Assembly: GCF_009936175.1 (NCBI RefSeq)
Contig: NZ_AP019773.1
Coordinates: forward strand, 1 to 64,000
Origin: Bartonella quintana
GTDB taxonomy: Bacteria > Pseudomonadota > Alphaproteobacteria > Rhizobiales > Rhizobiaceae
Direction of reading: 5' to 3'
Length of the DNA stretch: 64,000 nucleotides
Shown: piece by piece, positions 1-8,899 of the stretch
Position numbering within the stretch: position 1 is the first letter of the stretch
Layout: each line of letters opens with the position of its first letter
The notes under the pieces: model-generated
The model's input: the letters and a program-made list of their open reading frames with translations, nothing else
The model's database searches: none
What the model was told of the DNA's origin: nothing
Made by a program: the position numbers and the translations under genes

Positions 1-843
1 GTGATAAGAGAAAAAAAATCCTTTCATCTACACATGCTTTCTGATGCAACAGGGGAGACATTAATCTCTGTCGGAAGGGCTGTTGCATCACAATATGCGA
101 CAAGTCAGGTAACAGAACATATTTATCCGATGATTCGCAACGAAACACAGTTACGGAGAGCTCTTGATGAGATACAACAGGAGCTTGGTATTGTTCTTTA
201 CACAATCATTGATAAAAAAATTAAACTGCTTCTTAAGAAAAGATGTGAGAAAATGGAAGTTCCTTGTATTGATATACTGCATCCTGTTTTGGATGCCTTC
301 CAATCTTATCTTGGCACGCCTACAAATTTACGTGTCAGCGCACAGCATGATCTCAACGCGGATTACTTTCGTCGTATTGAAGCGTTGGATTTTACAATAG
401 AGCACGATGATGGAAAGTCTCCCAAGGGCTTATCGGATGCAGATGTAATCCTTGTAGGAATTTCAAGAACTTCTAAAACGCCAACCAGTATCTATTTAGC
501 AAATCGTGGAATCAAAACTGCTAATGTTCCTCTTATTCCAGGGATTGATTTTCCAGAAGCTCTTTTGGAAGCAAAAAATGCTTTAATTGTTGGTTTAATT
601 GCTTCAGCTGAGAGAATCTCACATATTCGTCAAAATCGAGATTTGGGGCATGGTTTTGCTGTTGAAGGTTATACTGATCGAATCAGTATAGCTGAAGAAC
701 TGATCTATGCAAAACGCATTTGCGAACGTTTTGGCTGGCCTGTTATTGATGTTACAAGACGCTCTATCGAAGAAACTGCTGCAGCGATATTTGAACTTTT
801 GTCGTGGTTTCGTGAAGGAAAATGGAAGAAAAACCCCTCATGA
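1..843 (+). CDS. Pyruvate,phosphate dikinase / PEP synthase regulatory protein (kinase-pyrophosphorylase)
   Basis: Bifunctional serine/threonine kinase and pyrophosphorylase of the DUF299 family, which switches pyruvate,phosphate dikinase or PEP synthase off and on by ADP-dependent phosphorylation and Pi-dependent dephosphorylation in the cytoplasm. The 280-residue product has the family N-terminus [13 protein letters not shown] (residues 8-20) and the P-loop-like GISRTSKT (153-160); its length is normal. The frame opens with GTG at base 1, so the ribosome-binding site lies outside the window and an upstream start cannot be excluded, although the N-terminus looks complete. It overlaps maf by 4 bases, heading the maf-aroE-coaE-dnaQ run. 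In Caulobacter the equivalent gene flanks the chromosome origin. The target enzyme is not encoded in this window. Confidence 0.93.
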   Translation: MIREKKSFHLHMLSDATGETLISVGRAVASQYATSQVTEHIYPMIRNETQLRRALDEIQQELGIVLYTIIDKKIKLLLKKRCEKMEVPCIDILHPVLDAFQSYLGTPTNLRVSAQHDLNADYFRRIEALDFTIEHDDGKSPKGLSDADVILVGISRTSKTPTSIYLANRGIKTANVPLIPGIDFPEALLEAKNALIVGLIASAERISHIRQNRDLGHGFAVEGYTDRISIAEELIYAKRICERFGWPVIDVTRRSIEETAAAIFELLSWFREGKWKKNPS

Positions 844-1436
844 TGGCAGATACGTTAATATTAGCATCTCTTAGTTCCTATCGTGCACAATTGTTGAAAA
901 AGGCAGGTTTAAATTTCCTCATTGAAGGGGCCTCTTTTGATGAGAGAGAAATAGGAAAAATAGAAAAAGTAAAAACACCTAAAGAACTCAGTTGTTTTCT
1001 TGCAAGTGCAAAAGCAAAAAATGTTTCTGATCGCTTTCCTGATGCTTTAGTCATTGGTTGTGATCAAGTCCTTGATTTAGAAGGTCAGGTTTTTCACAAA
1101 GTCACAAGTAAAAAAGAAGCATATCAGCGTTTGTGCACTTTATCGGGAAAAACTCATTCTCTTCATAGTGCAGTGGCTTTATTTCGGAATGGCCGAAAAA
1201 TTTGGGTTGAAGCTTTTAGTGCACATATGTCAGTCCGTCCCCTCTCACCAAAGTTCATTAAACGTTATTTAGCATACGTAGGGACAGATGTTCTAAACAG
1301 TGTGGGAGTATATCAAATTGAAGGGGAAGGGATTCATCTTTTTGAAAAAATTGATGGAGATTTTTTTACTATTATTGGTTTACCTTTATTACCTTTATTA
1401 GTAAAATTGCGTCATTTGGGGATCATTTGTGATTGA
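840..1436 (+). CDS. maf: Maf-family nucleotide pyrophosphatase
   Basis: Maf/YhdE-type nucleoside triphosphate pyrophosphatase, which hydrolyses non-canonical or modified NTPs to the monophosphate and limits their incorporation into nucleic acid. The N-terminal [14 protein letters not shown] is the family nucleotide-binding signature with some divergence, followed by FDERE, a central VIGCDQVL and a C-terminal [10 protein letters not shown] segment. I chose ATG 840 because it forms a classic ATGA overlap with the stop of the preceding gene; ATG 822 and ATG 843 are possible. The end overlaps the GTG of aroE by 8 bases, so translational coupling through maf-aroE-coaE is likely. Confidence 0.92.
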   Translation: MMADTLILASLSSYRAQLLKKAGLNFLIEGASFDEREIGKIEKVKTPKELSCFLASAKAKNVSDRFPDALVIGCDQVLDLEGQVFHKVTSKKEAYQRLCTLSGKTHSLHSAVALFRNGRKIWVEAFSAHMSVRPLSPKFIKRYLAYVGTDVLNSVGVYQIEGEGIHLFEKIDGDFFTIIGLPLLPLLVKLRHLGIICD

Positions 1437-2310
1437 TTTGACAATAAAGTGTAAAGAAAAAGTTCCTTCTCGTGCCTTTGTTGTTGGTTATCCTATTCAC
1501 CATTCAAAATCGCCAAAAATTCATAATTTTTGGCTTAAACAGTATGGTTTACAAGGTGAATATTTGGCACAAGAAGTAAAATTGGAAGAATTTAGTGATT
1601 TTCTTACATCTACAAAAAAAAGAGGTTTTTGTGGAGGTAATGTCACTCTACCTTACAAACAGGAAGCCTTTCGTTTGGCAAATTATAAAGACGAGGTAGC
1701 AACAATGATTGGTGCTGCTAATACACTCTGGTATGAAGGAGATAAACTTTGTGCCACAAATAGTGATGCCTATGGTTTTAGCGCTAATCTTGATGATTCT
1801 GCTCCTAATTGGGTAGGGGAAACAGCTCTTATTTTTGGTGCAGGTGGTGCTGCACGTGCCATCCTATATGCCTTAAAAAAACGGGGATTTGAGCGTATTT
1901 GCTTGCTTAATCGTACAAGACAACGCGCCGATAATTTAGCTGAGCATTTCGGAAAACCTGTTGAAGTCCACGATTGGCATAATGTCGGCGAGATACTTTA
2001 TGAAGCTGATTTGATTGTTAATACGACCTCTGTAGGTATTACAGACCCACACGGATGGAAGACTGGTTCTTTGTTTTGTGATTTTCAAAAAACAAAGACA
2101 ACAACGTTGGTGACAGACGTCGTTTATACACCATTAAAAACCCCTTTTTTACAGCAAGCAAAAGCCCATGGTCTAAGAACAGTTGATGGGCTTGGTATGC
2201 TTTTATATCAAGCCGTTCCTGGCTTTGAACGATGGTTTGGAATAACTCCACAGGTAACAAAGGCTTTACGAACGAAAATTTTAGAAGATATGGGTGAAGA
2301 AAGAGTATGA
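1429..2310 (+). CDS. aroE: Shikimate dehydrogenase
   Basis: NADPH-dependent reduction of 3-dehydroshikimate to shikimate, fourth step of the chorismate pathway, in the cytoplasm. The 293-residue product shows the substrate-binding [10 protein letters not shown] near residue 25, the NVTLPYK motif with its catalytic lysine near 70, the dinucleotide-binding GAGGAARAI in the middle and a C-terminal [11 protein letters not shown] segment. It starts with GTG inside the end of maf and its TGA stop overlaps the ATG of coaE. All expected motifs are present, so the enzyme is probably active although the trp genes expected elsewhere in rhizobial synteny are absent from this window; chorismate would still be needed for folate and ubiquinone. 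Confidence 0.96.
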   Translation: MIDLTIKCKEKVPSRAFVVGYPIHHSKSPKIHNFWLKQYGLQGEYLAQEVKLEEFSDFLTSTKKRGFCGGNVTLPYKQEAFRLANYKDEVATMIGAANTLWYEGDKLCATNSDAYGFSANLDDSAPNWVGETALIFGAGGAARAILYALKKRGFERICLLNRTRQRADNLAEHFGKPVEVHDWHNVGEILYEADLIVNTTSVGITDPHGWKTGSLFCDFQKTKTTTLVTDVVYTPLKTPFLQQAKAHGLRTVDGLGMLLYQAVPGFERWFGITPQVTKALRTKILEDMGEERV

Positions 2311-2894
2311 AAATCATAGGACTGACCGGATCAATCGCTATGGGAAAATCAACAGCTGCTGATTTTTTCAAACAAGCAGGTATTTCCGTTTTTAGTGCTG
2401 ATGAGACAGTACACCAGCTTTATAAGAGTAAACCAATCTTATCACTCATAGAACATACATTCCCTGGCGTTGTTGAAAATGGTAAAGTTAATCGCCTAAA
2501 GCTTTCTAAAATTTTGATCAATGATAGTGAAAAATTACAAACATTAGAAGAAATAATTCATCCTTTAGTACAAGAAAAAGAAAAAGAATTTATTGATAAA
2601 GCACGCCAACAGGGAAAAAAAATAGTCGTCCTTGATATTCCACTCCTTTTTGAAAAAAAAGGTGAAAAACGTGTGGACAGTGTAATTGTGGTATCTGCTC
2701 CATTGGCAATACAAAAAGAACGGATAATGACGCGTCCGGATATGAATGAAAAAAAAATTTCCTTTATCAATGCTAAACAAATGCCTGATGAAAAAAAACG
2801 AGAACGGGCTGATTTTATCATTAATACAGGGAAAGATTTAGAGAATACACATCAACAAGTTTTTTCCGTAATAGAAAATTTGCTAAAGAATTAA
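2307..2894 (+). CDS. coaE: Dephospho-CoA kinase
   Basis: Phosphorylates the 3'-hydroxyl of dephospho-CoA with ATP, the last step of coenzyme A synthesis. The P-loop GSIAMGKST lies at residues 8-16, followed by [11 protein letters not shown], which matches the family CoA-binding region, and the internal LDIPLLFE motif. At 195 residues it has the usual length. Translation starts at an ATG overlapping the aroE stop by 4 bases. CoaBC, an earlier enzyme of the same pathway, is encoded at 45417-46802. Confidence 0.96.
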   Translation: MKIIGLTGSIAMGKSTAADFFKQAGISVFSADETVHQLYKSKPILSLIEHTFPGVVENGKVNRLKLSKILINDSEKLQTLEEIIHPLVQEKEKEFIDKARQQGKKIVVLDIPLLFEKKGEKRVDSVIVVSAPLAIQKERIMTRPDMNEKKISFINAKQMPDEKKRERADFIINTGKDLENTHQQVFSVIENLLKN

Positions 2895-2898
2895 AATC

Positions 2899-3606
2899 AT
2901 GCGTGAAATTATTTTTGATACAGAGACAACAGGCTTGGATAAAGAGAAAGATCGCATAATCGAAATCGGTTGTGTAGAGATGGTTGATCGGTATCTTACA
3001 GGAAAGCGATTCCATGTTTATTTGAATCCACAAGGCGTTGTTATTTCTGATGAAGCTGTAGCAATTCATGGCTTGACTAATGAACGCTTAAAGAACGAAA
3101 AAAGCTTTAGTGATATTGCTGATGAACTTTTGGAATTTATCAATGGCGCAACAATGGTTGCCCATAATGCAAGTTTTGATATTGGCTTTCTTAATGCAGA
3201 ATTAGGACGAGTGAATAAGCCACTTATCAGTGTCGACAATATCCTTGATACATTGGCTATGGCACGGCGAAAATTTCCTATGGGTCCTAATTCTCTCGAT
3301 GTTTTGTGCAAACGTTTTGGAATTGATAATAGTCATCGTGTTTTTCACGGTGCTTTGCTTGACGCGGAGATTCTCGCCGATGTTTATATTGAACTCATTG
3401 GTGGAAAGCAAGGTGTATTGGGTTTTGAAGACAGTAAGAGTGTTGAGCAGGATAGTCAGAATGACAAGAATGCTCTCTTAGCAGTTAAAGTTCGCCCACA
3501 ACCACTCTCTCCAAGGTTAAGTGCGCAAGAAAAAATTATGCACGCTGATTTTATCAAAAAAATTGGTGAAAAAGCTCTGTGGAATTTCTTCAAAATCCCT
3601 CACTAA
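2899..3606 (+). CDS. dnaQ: DNA polymerase III epsilon subunit (3'-5' proofreading exonuclease)
   Basis: DEDDh exonuclease that proofreads for the replicative polymerase. Exo I is FDTETTG at residues 6-12, Exo II is the HNASFDIGFL block near residue 95, and Exo III is HGALLDAEILADVY near residue 150, so all catalytic acidic residues and the histidine are present. Length is 235 residues, with a C-terminal tail that normally binds the alpha subunit. It follows coaE by 4 bases and closes the block. In many alphaproteobacteria secB lies next to dnaQ; I see no secB frame here. Confidence 0.96.
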   Translation: MREIIFDTETTGLDKEKDRIIEIGCVEMVDRYLTGKRFHVYLNPQGVVISDEAVAIHGLTNERLKNEKSFSDIADELLEFINGATMVAHNASFDIGFLNAELGRVNKPLISVDNILDTLAMARRKFPMGPNSLDVLCKRFGIDNSHRVFHGALLDAEILADVYIELIGGKQGVLGFEDSKSVEQDSQNDKNALLAVKVRPQPLSPRLSAQEKIMHADFIKKIGEKALWNFFKIPH

Positions 3607-3664
3607 CTTCCTTGTCTCTTTTTGAATTATTATAGGACAGTAAAATACAAAAGCTAAAAAATAC

Positions 3665-3697
3665 GGTCGTTGTGGGGAGGGGAACACCACAACGACC
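3665..3697 (+). other. Perfect 11-bp hairpin downstream of dnaQ, possible structured RNA
   Basis: GGTCGTTGTGG at 3665-3675 pairs perfectly with CCACAACGACC at 3687-3697 around an 11-base G-rich loop. No U-run follows on the plus strand, so it is not a standard intrinsic terminator. It sits 42 bases before the micro-ORF at 3739. It could be part of a small RNA or of a leader; I could not match it to a known family by eye. Confidence 0.6.
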
Positions 3698-3738
3698 CTG
3701 TCGTTACACCGTACCTCAGCTATCATAGGAGGAGCAAA

Positions 3739-3780
3739 ATGAAAGCTATTATATCCTGTAACAGCAAAGAAAAGCTCTAG
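3739..3780 (+). CDS. Possible 13-residue micro-ORF or leader peptide
   Basis: An ATG is preceded by AGGAGGAG at 5-base spacing, a much stronger ribosome-binding site than most annotated genes here have. The frame reads MKAIISCNSKEKL and stops at TAG 3778-3780. It lies between the 11-bp hairpin and polA, with about 155 bases to the polA start. The arrangement of hairpin, strong ribosome-binding site and tiny ORF resembles a leader peptide or a small RNA with coding capacity. A chance ribosome-binding site is the main alternative; no function is proposed. Confidence 0.3.
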   Translation: MKAIISCNSKEKL

Positions 3781-3935
3781 GTACTAACTATAAAGCGCAA
3801 CGACTTCACACTTTATGAAAAAAAAAAATGGCTTTTTAGAGGCAATTCGATAAATTTTAAAATAAGAATGAAAAAAAATATAAAAATGTATAAGAGTAAA
3901 TTGTCTCTTAGTTGAAATGGAGAAATAGAACTGTC

Positions 3936-6842
3936 ATGAAAGCAACAGATCATCTTTTTTTGGTTGATGGATCAAGCTATGTCTTTCGTGCTTACTACGC
4001 TTTACCACTCTTAAAGCGCAAAAAGGATGGGCTTCCTGTAGGAGCTGTAGCGGGTTTTTGTAATATGTTGTGGAAGCTACTTTGTGATGCGCGTAATACA
4101 GCTATCGGCACTGTTCCAACGCATTTTGCTGTTGTTTTTGACTATTCATCTGATACTTTTCGGAAGCACATTTATCCACAATATAAAGCCAATCGGGTAG
4201 CGCCTCCAGAAGATCTTATTCCTCAATTTTCTCTCATCCGCCAGGCAACGAAGGCTTTTAATTTACCTTGTATCGAAAAGGAAGGATTTGAGGCGGATGA
4301 TTTAATTGCTACTTATGCGCAATTGGCAACAAAGGTTGGGGCAAAAACAACCATTATTTCTTCCGATAAGGATTTTATGCAATTAGTCAATACACATGTA
4401 TCCTTGTATGATGGAATGAAGGACAAGCACATTGGTATTTCTGAAGTTTTAGAAAAATGGGATGTTGCACCTGAAAAAATGGTCGACTTGCAAGCTTTGA
4501 CTGGAGATCCAACGGATAACGTACCAGGTATTCCAGGCATTGGTCCTAAAATTGCTGCTCAATTGTTGAATCAATTTGGCTCTCTTGATCTTTTGTTGCA
4601 GAGAGTGGCAGAAGTTAAGCAAACAAAACGACGTGAAAATATTCAGGCTTATAGTGAACAAGCAAAAATTTCTCGTAGACTTGTTCAGCTTAAAACAGAT
4701 GTGCCTATAGAAAATGATTTAGATGATCTTACTTTAGAATCACAAGATGGTCCACGCTTAATCGCTTTTCTTAAAACTATGGAATTTGCCACATTAACGC
4801 GCCGTGTGGCAGAGGCAACAGCATGTGATGCAGCAGTCATTGATGCGCTTGATCTAGACGTTGAATGGGCAGAGCCTGTGTATGGGTGTGATTCTGAGGT
4901 AAAGAGAGCTGAAAGAGCACTTTCACATGATTTTTCTAAAAATACACCACAAGTTTTGGCACAAAAACGTAAATGCCAAGCGTTAAGCCAGACAATCAAA
5001 AGGGATGCTTATCTAAGCATTTTTGATGAAGAAATTTTGAAAAAGTGGTTATCTGAAGCAAAAGAGCAAGGCTTTTTTGCTTTTGATACTGAAACAACGT
5101 CACTTGATCCTCTGCAAGCAAAGCTTGTTGGTTTTTCGTTAGCATTACAGCCAGGAAAAGCGGCCTATGTGCCACTTGAACATTTTGAGGGAGGAGATGA
5201 CCTTTTGGGAGGTGGACGCATCGTTGGGCAGATTGAGATACGAAAGGCTTTAACACTTTTAAAACCGATATTAGAAGACCAAGCAGTTTTAAAAATTGGT
5301 CAAAATATAAAGTATGATTGGTTAGTGATGAAGCAATACGGTGTTGTAATACGCTGTTTTGATGACACAATGCTTTTATCGTATGCTTTAGATGTTGGAG
5401 CTTTAACGCATAATATGGATGCTTTATCTGAACGTTGGCTTGGGCATAAGCCGATTGCCTACAAGGATTTAACACACAACGGAAAAAAGATTACGTCTTT
5501 TGCGCAAGTGGATTTGAAACAGGCAACCCTTTATGCTGCTGAAGATGCTGATATAACGCTACGTTTGTGGCAAGTTTTGAAGCCTCAGCTTGTGGCACGG
5601 GGAATGACGAAGGTTTATGAACGTCTTGATCGACCACTCGTAGAAGTTCTTGCAAGAATGGAGGAACGCGGGATTCTGGTCGATAGGCAGATTTTATTGC
5701 GTCTTTCAGGAGAATTAGCGCAGGCTGTTTTTATTCTAGAAGAAGAAATTTATCAGCTGGCTGGTGAAAAATTTAATCTTGCTTCGCCAAAGCAGTTAGG
5801 AGATATCCTTTTTGGCAAAATGAGTTTGCCTGGAGGTACGAAAACTAAGAGTGGACAGTGGTCAACTTCTGCACAAACCTTAGAGGAATTAGCTGCTGAA
5901 GGTCATATTTTGCCGCGTAAAATTATTGATTGGCGCCAGCTGGCAAAACTGAAATCTACCTATGCAGATGCTTTGCCTTCTTATATTTTATCAAAAACAG
6001 GACGTATTCATACGAATTATTCTTTGGCGATAACATCAACAGGGCGGTTATCATCATCAGAGCCAAATTTGCAAAATATTCCAGTGCGGACTACTGAAGG
6101 ACGTAAAATCCGAACAGCTTTTATTGCTCCAAAAGGACATATGCTACTATCAGCGGATTATAGCCAGATTGAATTGCGTATTCTTGCGCATATTGCCGAT
6201 ATCACAGCATTAAAAGAAGCTTTTGCCCAAGGTCAGGATATTCACGCTATCACAGCATCGCAAATGTTTGGAGTTGCGATAGAAGGGATGAATTCAGATA
6301 TACGACGACGTGCGAAAGCGATAAATTTTGGTATTATTTATGGTATTTCAGCTTTTGGATTAGCTAATCAATTGGGTCTTTCACGGCAAGAAGCGAGTCA
6401 TTATATTCAACTTTATTTTGAAAGATTTCCAGGAATTAAAGATTATATGGAAATGACTAAAAATTTTGCATGCCGAAATGGTTATGTAGAGACAATTTTT
6501 GGACGTCGTATCCATTATCCAGAAATAAAAGCAGCTAATCCACAAGTTCGTTCCTTTAATGAGCGGGCTGCTATCAATGCACCGATTCAAGGATCGGCAG
6601 CAGATATTATTCGTCGTGCAATGATTCAAATGGAAGATGCTTTGGAAAAAGAAAAGCTGTCAGCAAAAATGTTGCTACAAGTGCATGATGAACTGATTTT
6701 TGAAGTACCAGAAGATGAGAGTGAAAGAACTATGGCTCTTGTTAAAAAGGTTATGGAAAATGCTACAATGCCAGTTCTTTCGTTGTCTGTTCCGCTTGAA
6801 GTAAAAGTAATGGCCGCTCAAAATTGGGAGGAAGCACATTAG
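3936..6842 (+). CDS. polA: DNA polymerase I
   Basis: Repair and Okazaki-fragment-processing polymerase. The roughly 968-residue product has three domains: an N-terminal 5'-3' exonuclease/FEN domain (about 1-300, starting LFLVDGSSYVFRAYYAL), a 3'-5' exonuclease with an intact FDTETT motif near 383, and the family A polymerase with motif A SADYSQIELR near 740, the O-helix region RRRAKAINFGIIYGIS, and motif C VHDELIFEVP near 915. Proofreading residues are retained, unlike in Bacillus-type PolI. I prefer ATG 3936; an in-frame TTG at 3912 would add 8 residues. The TAG stop overlaps the convergent gene by 4 bases, with no room for a separate terminator. Confidence 0.97.
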   Translation: MKATDHLFLVDGSSYVFRAYYALPLLKRKKDGLPVGAVAGFCNMLWKLLCDARNTAIGTVPTHFAVVFDYSSDTFRKHIYPQYKANRVAPPEDLIPQFSLIRQATKAFNLPCIEKEGFEADDLIATYAQLATKVGAKTTIISSDKDFMQLVNTHVSLYDGMKDKHIGISEVLEKWDVAPEKMVDLQALTGDPTDNVPGIPGIGPKIAAQLLNQFGSLDLLLQRVAEVKQTKRRENIQAYSEQAKISRRLVQLKTDVPIENDLDDLTLESQDGPRLIAFLKTMEFATLTRRVAEATACDAAVIDALDLDVEWAEPVYGCDSEVKRAERALSHDFSKNTPQVLAQKRKCQALSQTIKRDAYLSIFDEEILKKWLSEAKEQGFFAFDTETTSLDPLQAKLVGFSLALQPGKAAYVPLEHFEGGDDLLGGGRIVGQIEIRKALTLLKPILEDQAVLKIGQNIKYDWLVMKQYGVVIRCFDDTMLLSYALDVGALTHNMDALSERWLGHKPIAYKDLTHNGKKITSFAQVDLKQATLYAAEDADITLRLWQVLKPQLVARGMTKVYERLDRPLVEVLARMEERGILVDRQILLRLSGELAQAVFILEEEIYQLAGEKFNLASPKQLGDILFGKMSLPGGTKTKSGQWSTSAQTLEELAAEGHILPRKIIDWRQLAKLKSTYADALPSYILSKTGRIHTNYSLAITSTGRLSSSEPNLQNIPVRTTEGRKIRTAFIAPKGHMLLSADYSQIELRILAHIADITALKEAFAQGQDIHAITASQMFGVAIEGMNSDIRRRAKAINFGIIYGISAFGLANQLGLSRQEASHYIQLYFERFPGIKDYMEMTKNFACRNGYVETIFGRRIHYPEIKAANPQVRSFNERAAINAPIQGSAADIIRRAMIQMEDALEKEKLSAKMLLQVHDELIFEVPEDESERTMALVKKVMENATMPVLSLSVPLEVKVMAAQNWEEAH

Positions 6843-7714
6843 TTTTTTTCACGTGTTTTTTTAAGAGTATCCATTGCACGTGCAAGGTCAAGATAAGCTT
6901 TGATAGGTAAATGATCTGAAGCAATGCGTGCGAGCGGTGAATGATGATTTTCAATAGTTGTTATCAATTGATGGGGAAAAGCAAGAATTCTATCAAGAGC
7001 TAGAAAAGGGAAACGAGAGGGAAAGCTTGGCACAGTTCCAAGTGTGCTATCAAAATAGGGAGAAAAATGGTTTAAAGATGAGCCTTTCCCTATCCGCCAT
7101 TCATTAAAATCGCCAATAAGCAATGTAGGCATAAGGGAACGTTTTTGCACAAGTGAAAGAAGCATTTTTGTTTGCTGATTACGAGAATGGCGTAATAAGC
7201 CAAAATGAGCGGCAATAACACGAATAGGTCCTGCTTCCATTTCCAACTCTACAATTATAGCGCCACGTGGTTCAATACCAGGAAGAGTGATTTGTAAAGT
7301 ATCACGTATATGTCCTTTTCGCAAAAAAAGAGCGTTACCATGCCAGCCATGACCATGAGGTGACATGGTTTTTAAAGGTACTGGAATCAGACCTGTTTCA
7401 GCTTTTAACAGTTGAAGATCAATTAAACCAATGCGCTTACCAAAACGTTTGTCTGCTTCTTGAAGAGCGAGAATATCAACTTGTAATTCGGTAATCACAC
7501 GTACAATCCGGGTAGGATTAAAAATTTTATCAATGCCTACGCATTTATGGACATTATAGGAAGCGACGGTAAGATCATACTGACCGTTCCGGTTTATTAT
7601 GTTTGACCAATGATGAGGGCGGTTGCGAATGGCGTTTAAAAAAGGGCTATCGAGCTTTTGCTGAATCAAGGCAGTGAATCGGGGAAATTTTTTCTTGTAA
7701 GGCTTCTTTATCAT
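6839..7714 (-). CDS. Endonuclease/exonuclease/phosphatase family protein
   Basis: Member of the EEP superfamily (metal-dependent phosphodiesterases such as DNase I, ExoIII and sphingomyelinases). Superfamily motifs are visible: ASYNVHKCVG with the metal-site Asn, ALQEAD with the metal-binding Glu, the LIGDFNEW motif, and C-terminal SDHLPI with the catalytic His. The product is about 291 residues from ATG 7714; TTG 7735 would add 7. There is no signal peptide or membrane span, so it is probably cytoplasmic. The substrate (DNA, phospholipid or nucleotide) cannot be told from sequence. It is convergent with polA, overlapping it by 4 bases. Confidence 0.85.
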   Translation of the reverse strand: MIKKPYKKKFPRFTALIQQKLDSPFLNAIRNRPHHWSNIINRNGQYDLTVASYNVHKCVGIDKIFNPTRIVRVITELQVDILALQEADKRFGKRIGLIDLQLLKAETGLIPVPLKTMSPHGHGWHGNALFLRKGHIRDTLQITLPGIEPRGAIIVELEMEAGPIRVIAAHFGLLRHSRNQQTKMLLSLVQKRSLMPTLLIGDFNEWRIGKGSSLNHFSPYFDSTLGTVPSFPSRFPFLALDRILAFPHQLITTIENHHSPLARIASDHLPIKAYLDLARAMDTLKKTREKN

Positions 7715-7769
7715 TTTGTGAAAAGGATGTGCCAAAGAGGGTGAAGGGTAGACGTTTGACTAAAAACTA

Positions 7770-7803
7770 AAAAACCTTGTTTCTTTTGAGAAACAAGGTT
7801 TTT
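7770..7803. terminator. Bidirectional intrinsic terminator
   Basis: AAAAACCTTGTTTC and GAAACAAGGTTTTT form a 14-bp perfect stem around a 6-base loop. A/U-rich arms make it work in both directions. It lies 22 bases after the stop of the Bax-inhibitor-1 gene (minus strand) and before the minus-strand EEP gene, so it most likely ends the Bax-inhibitor transcript. Confidence 0.85.
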
Positions 7804-7825
7804 AAATTGAGCGTGATTATTACAA

Positions 7826-8599
7826 TCAATCACGGTTTGAGCCGAGAAATTGCAGCAAGAAGACAAACATATTGATGAAGTCAAGATAAAGATTTAATGC
7901 ACCCATAATAATTTTACGACCTTGGGTGTCATTTCCATCTCCTTCATAATACATCAATTTAATGTTTTGTGTATCGTAAGCTGTTAAACCAGCAAAGATA
8001 AAAACACCAATTACGGAGATAGCAAATTGCAAAGCACTCGATGCAAGAAAAATATTAACAATCATGGAAAGCATTAAGCCAACCAAACCGATAAAAAAGA
8101 ATGAGCCCATCGCTGTGAGATCGCGCTTTGTTGTATATCCATAAAGCGAAAGAGCACCAAAAGCTGCAGCGGTAATAACAAATGTTTGTACAATACTTTC
8201 TGTTGTATAACGCAAAATGATAGAGGACAGTGAAAGCCCAACGAGGGCAGCATAACCAAAAAAGAGACTCCGGGCAACACTTGTACTCAACGTATTAATT
8301 TTGAAACTAAGGAATAATACCGCCACAAGTGGTGCAAACATAACAATGTAAGAGAATGGCGATGTGTAAAATGTTACTCCAAATGAAGTTAAGTAGACAC
8401 TGCTATTGATTTGTGCGGCTGCCTGACTCATCTCCGTTGTTGTTGCTAATGATGCAATTGCATAAGCGGTAGCAGCTGTAACAAGCAAACCAATGGCCAT
8501 CGTGTTGTAGACACCCACCATATAGCTACGCAATCCTTGATCAATTGAAGCATCGGCATGAGAAATAGGTGCCGAACGTAAATTTTTGAAATCAGCCAT
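7826..8599 (-). CDS. ybhL: Bax inhibitor-1/YccA family membrane protein
   Basis: Integral inner-membrane protein of the BI-1/YbhL/YccA family, whose members behave as pH-sensitive calcium leak channels or interact with FtsH. The 257-residue product has about seven hydrophobic spans (first GVYNTMAIGLLVTAATAYAIA, last in the ALNLYLDFINMFVFLLQFLG region), and the acidic signature TAYDTQNIKLMYYEG near residue 205. The start MADFKNLRS is the only good ATG. A probable structured leader lies just upstream and a strong terminator just downstream, so it is likely monocistronic. The symbol follows the E. coli homologue. Confidence 0.92.
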   Translation of the reverse strand: MADFKNLRSAPISHADASIDQGLRSYMVGVYNTMAIGLLVTAATAYAIASLATTTEMSQAAAQINSSVYLTSFGVTFYTSPFSYIVMFAPLVAVLFLSFKINTLSTSVARSLFFGYAALVGLSLSSIILRYTTESIVQTFVITAAAFGALSLYGYTTKRDLTAMGSFFFIGLVGLMLSMIVNIFLASSALQFAISVIGVFIFAGLTAYDTQNIKLMYYEGDGNDTQGRKIIMGALNLYLDFINMFVFLLQFLGSNRD

Positions 8600-8639
8600 A
8601 ATATAAAGTCCTTTAGCATATGTTCCGTCAGGTATTGGG

Positions 8640-8740
8640 GTTAGAAAGGATCGGTACCCTTACAACAATAGTCCTGTATAAGCTTTGACCTGGCATATAC
8701 AAACACCCCTGGTACCGCTGGCAGAATTCCAGCTTACCTC
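8640..8740 (-). promoter_or_regulatory. Probable ybhL leader RNA
   Basis: A ybhL leader motif was described upstream of this gene in Rhizobiales (Corbino and colleagues, 2005; Rfam ybhL). Here the 5' region of the ybhL-like gene contains paired elements on the minus strand: CGGTACC (plus-strand 8711-8717) can pair with GGTACCG (plus-strand 8652-8658) as a closing helix, and GCTGG/CCAGC (8717-8721 with 8729-8733) makes a small hairpin beside it. Position and pairing fit, but I could not align it to the covariance model. Its ligand or mechanism is not known. Confidence 0.55.
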
Positions 8741-8899
8741 TTCTTATTATGGAGATTTATTTCAAAATTACAAGAGACTTTTATTAGGAGAAAAGCTTAC
8801 AAATTGGTAACAAAAGGGCTCATTTTGATCAAAAATGCTAAGTTATTTTGTAATATTTGTGTGAGGTAAAAAGCTAGAATGCAAGAGTTTCTGTATCTC

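Noticed and set aside
3815..3853. Second tiny ORF after the micro-ORF, with an 11-A run
   Set aside because: No ribosome-binding site and the run of A makes a chance frame likely.
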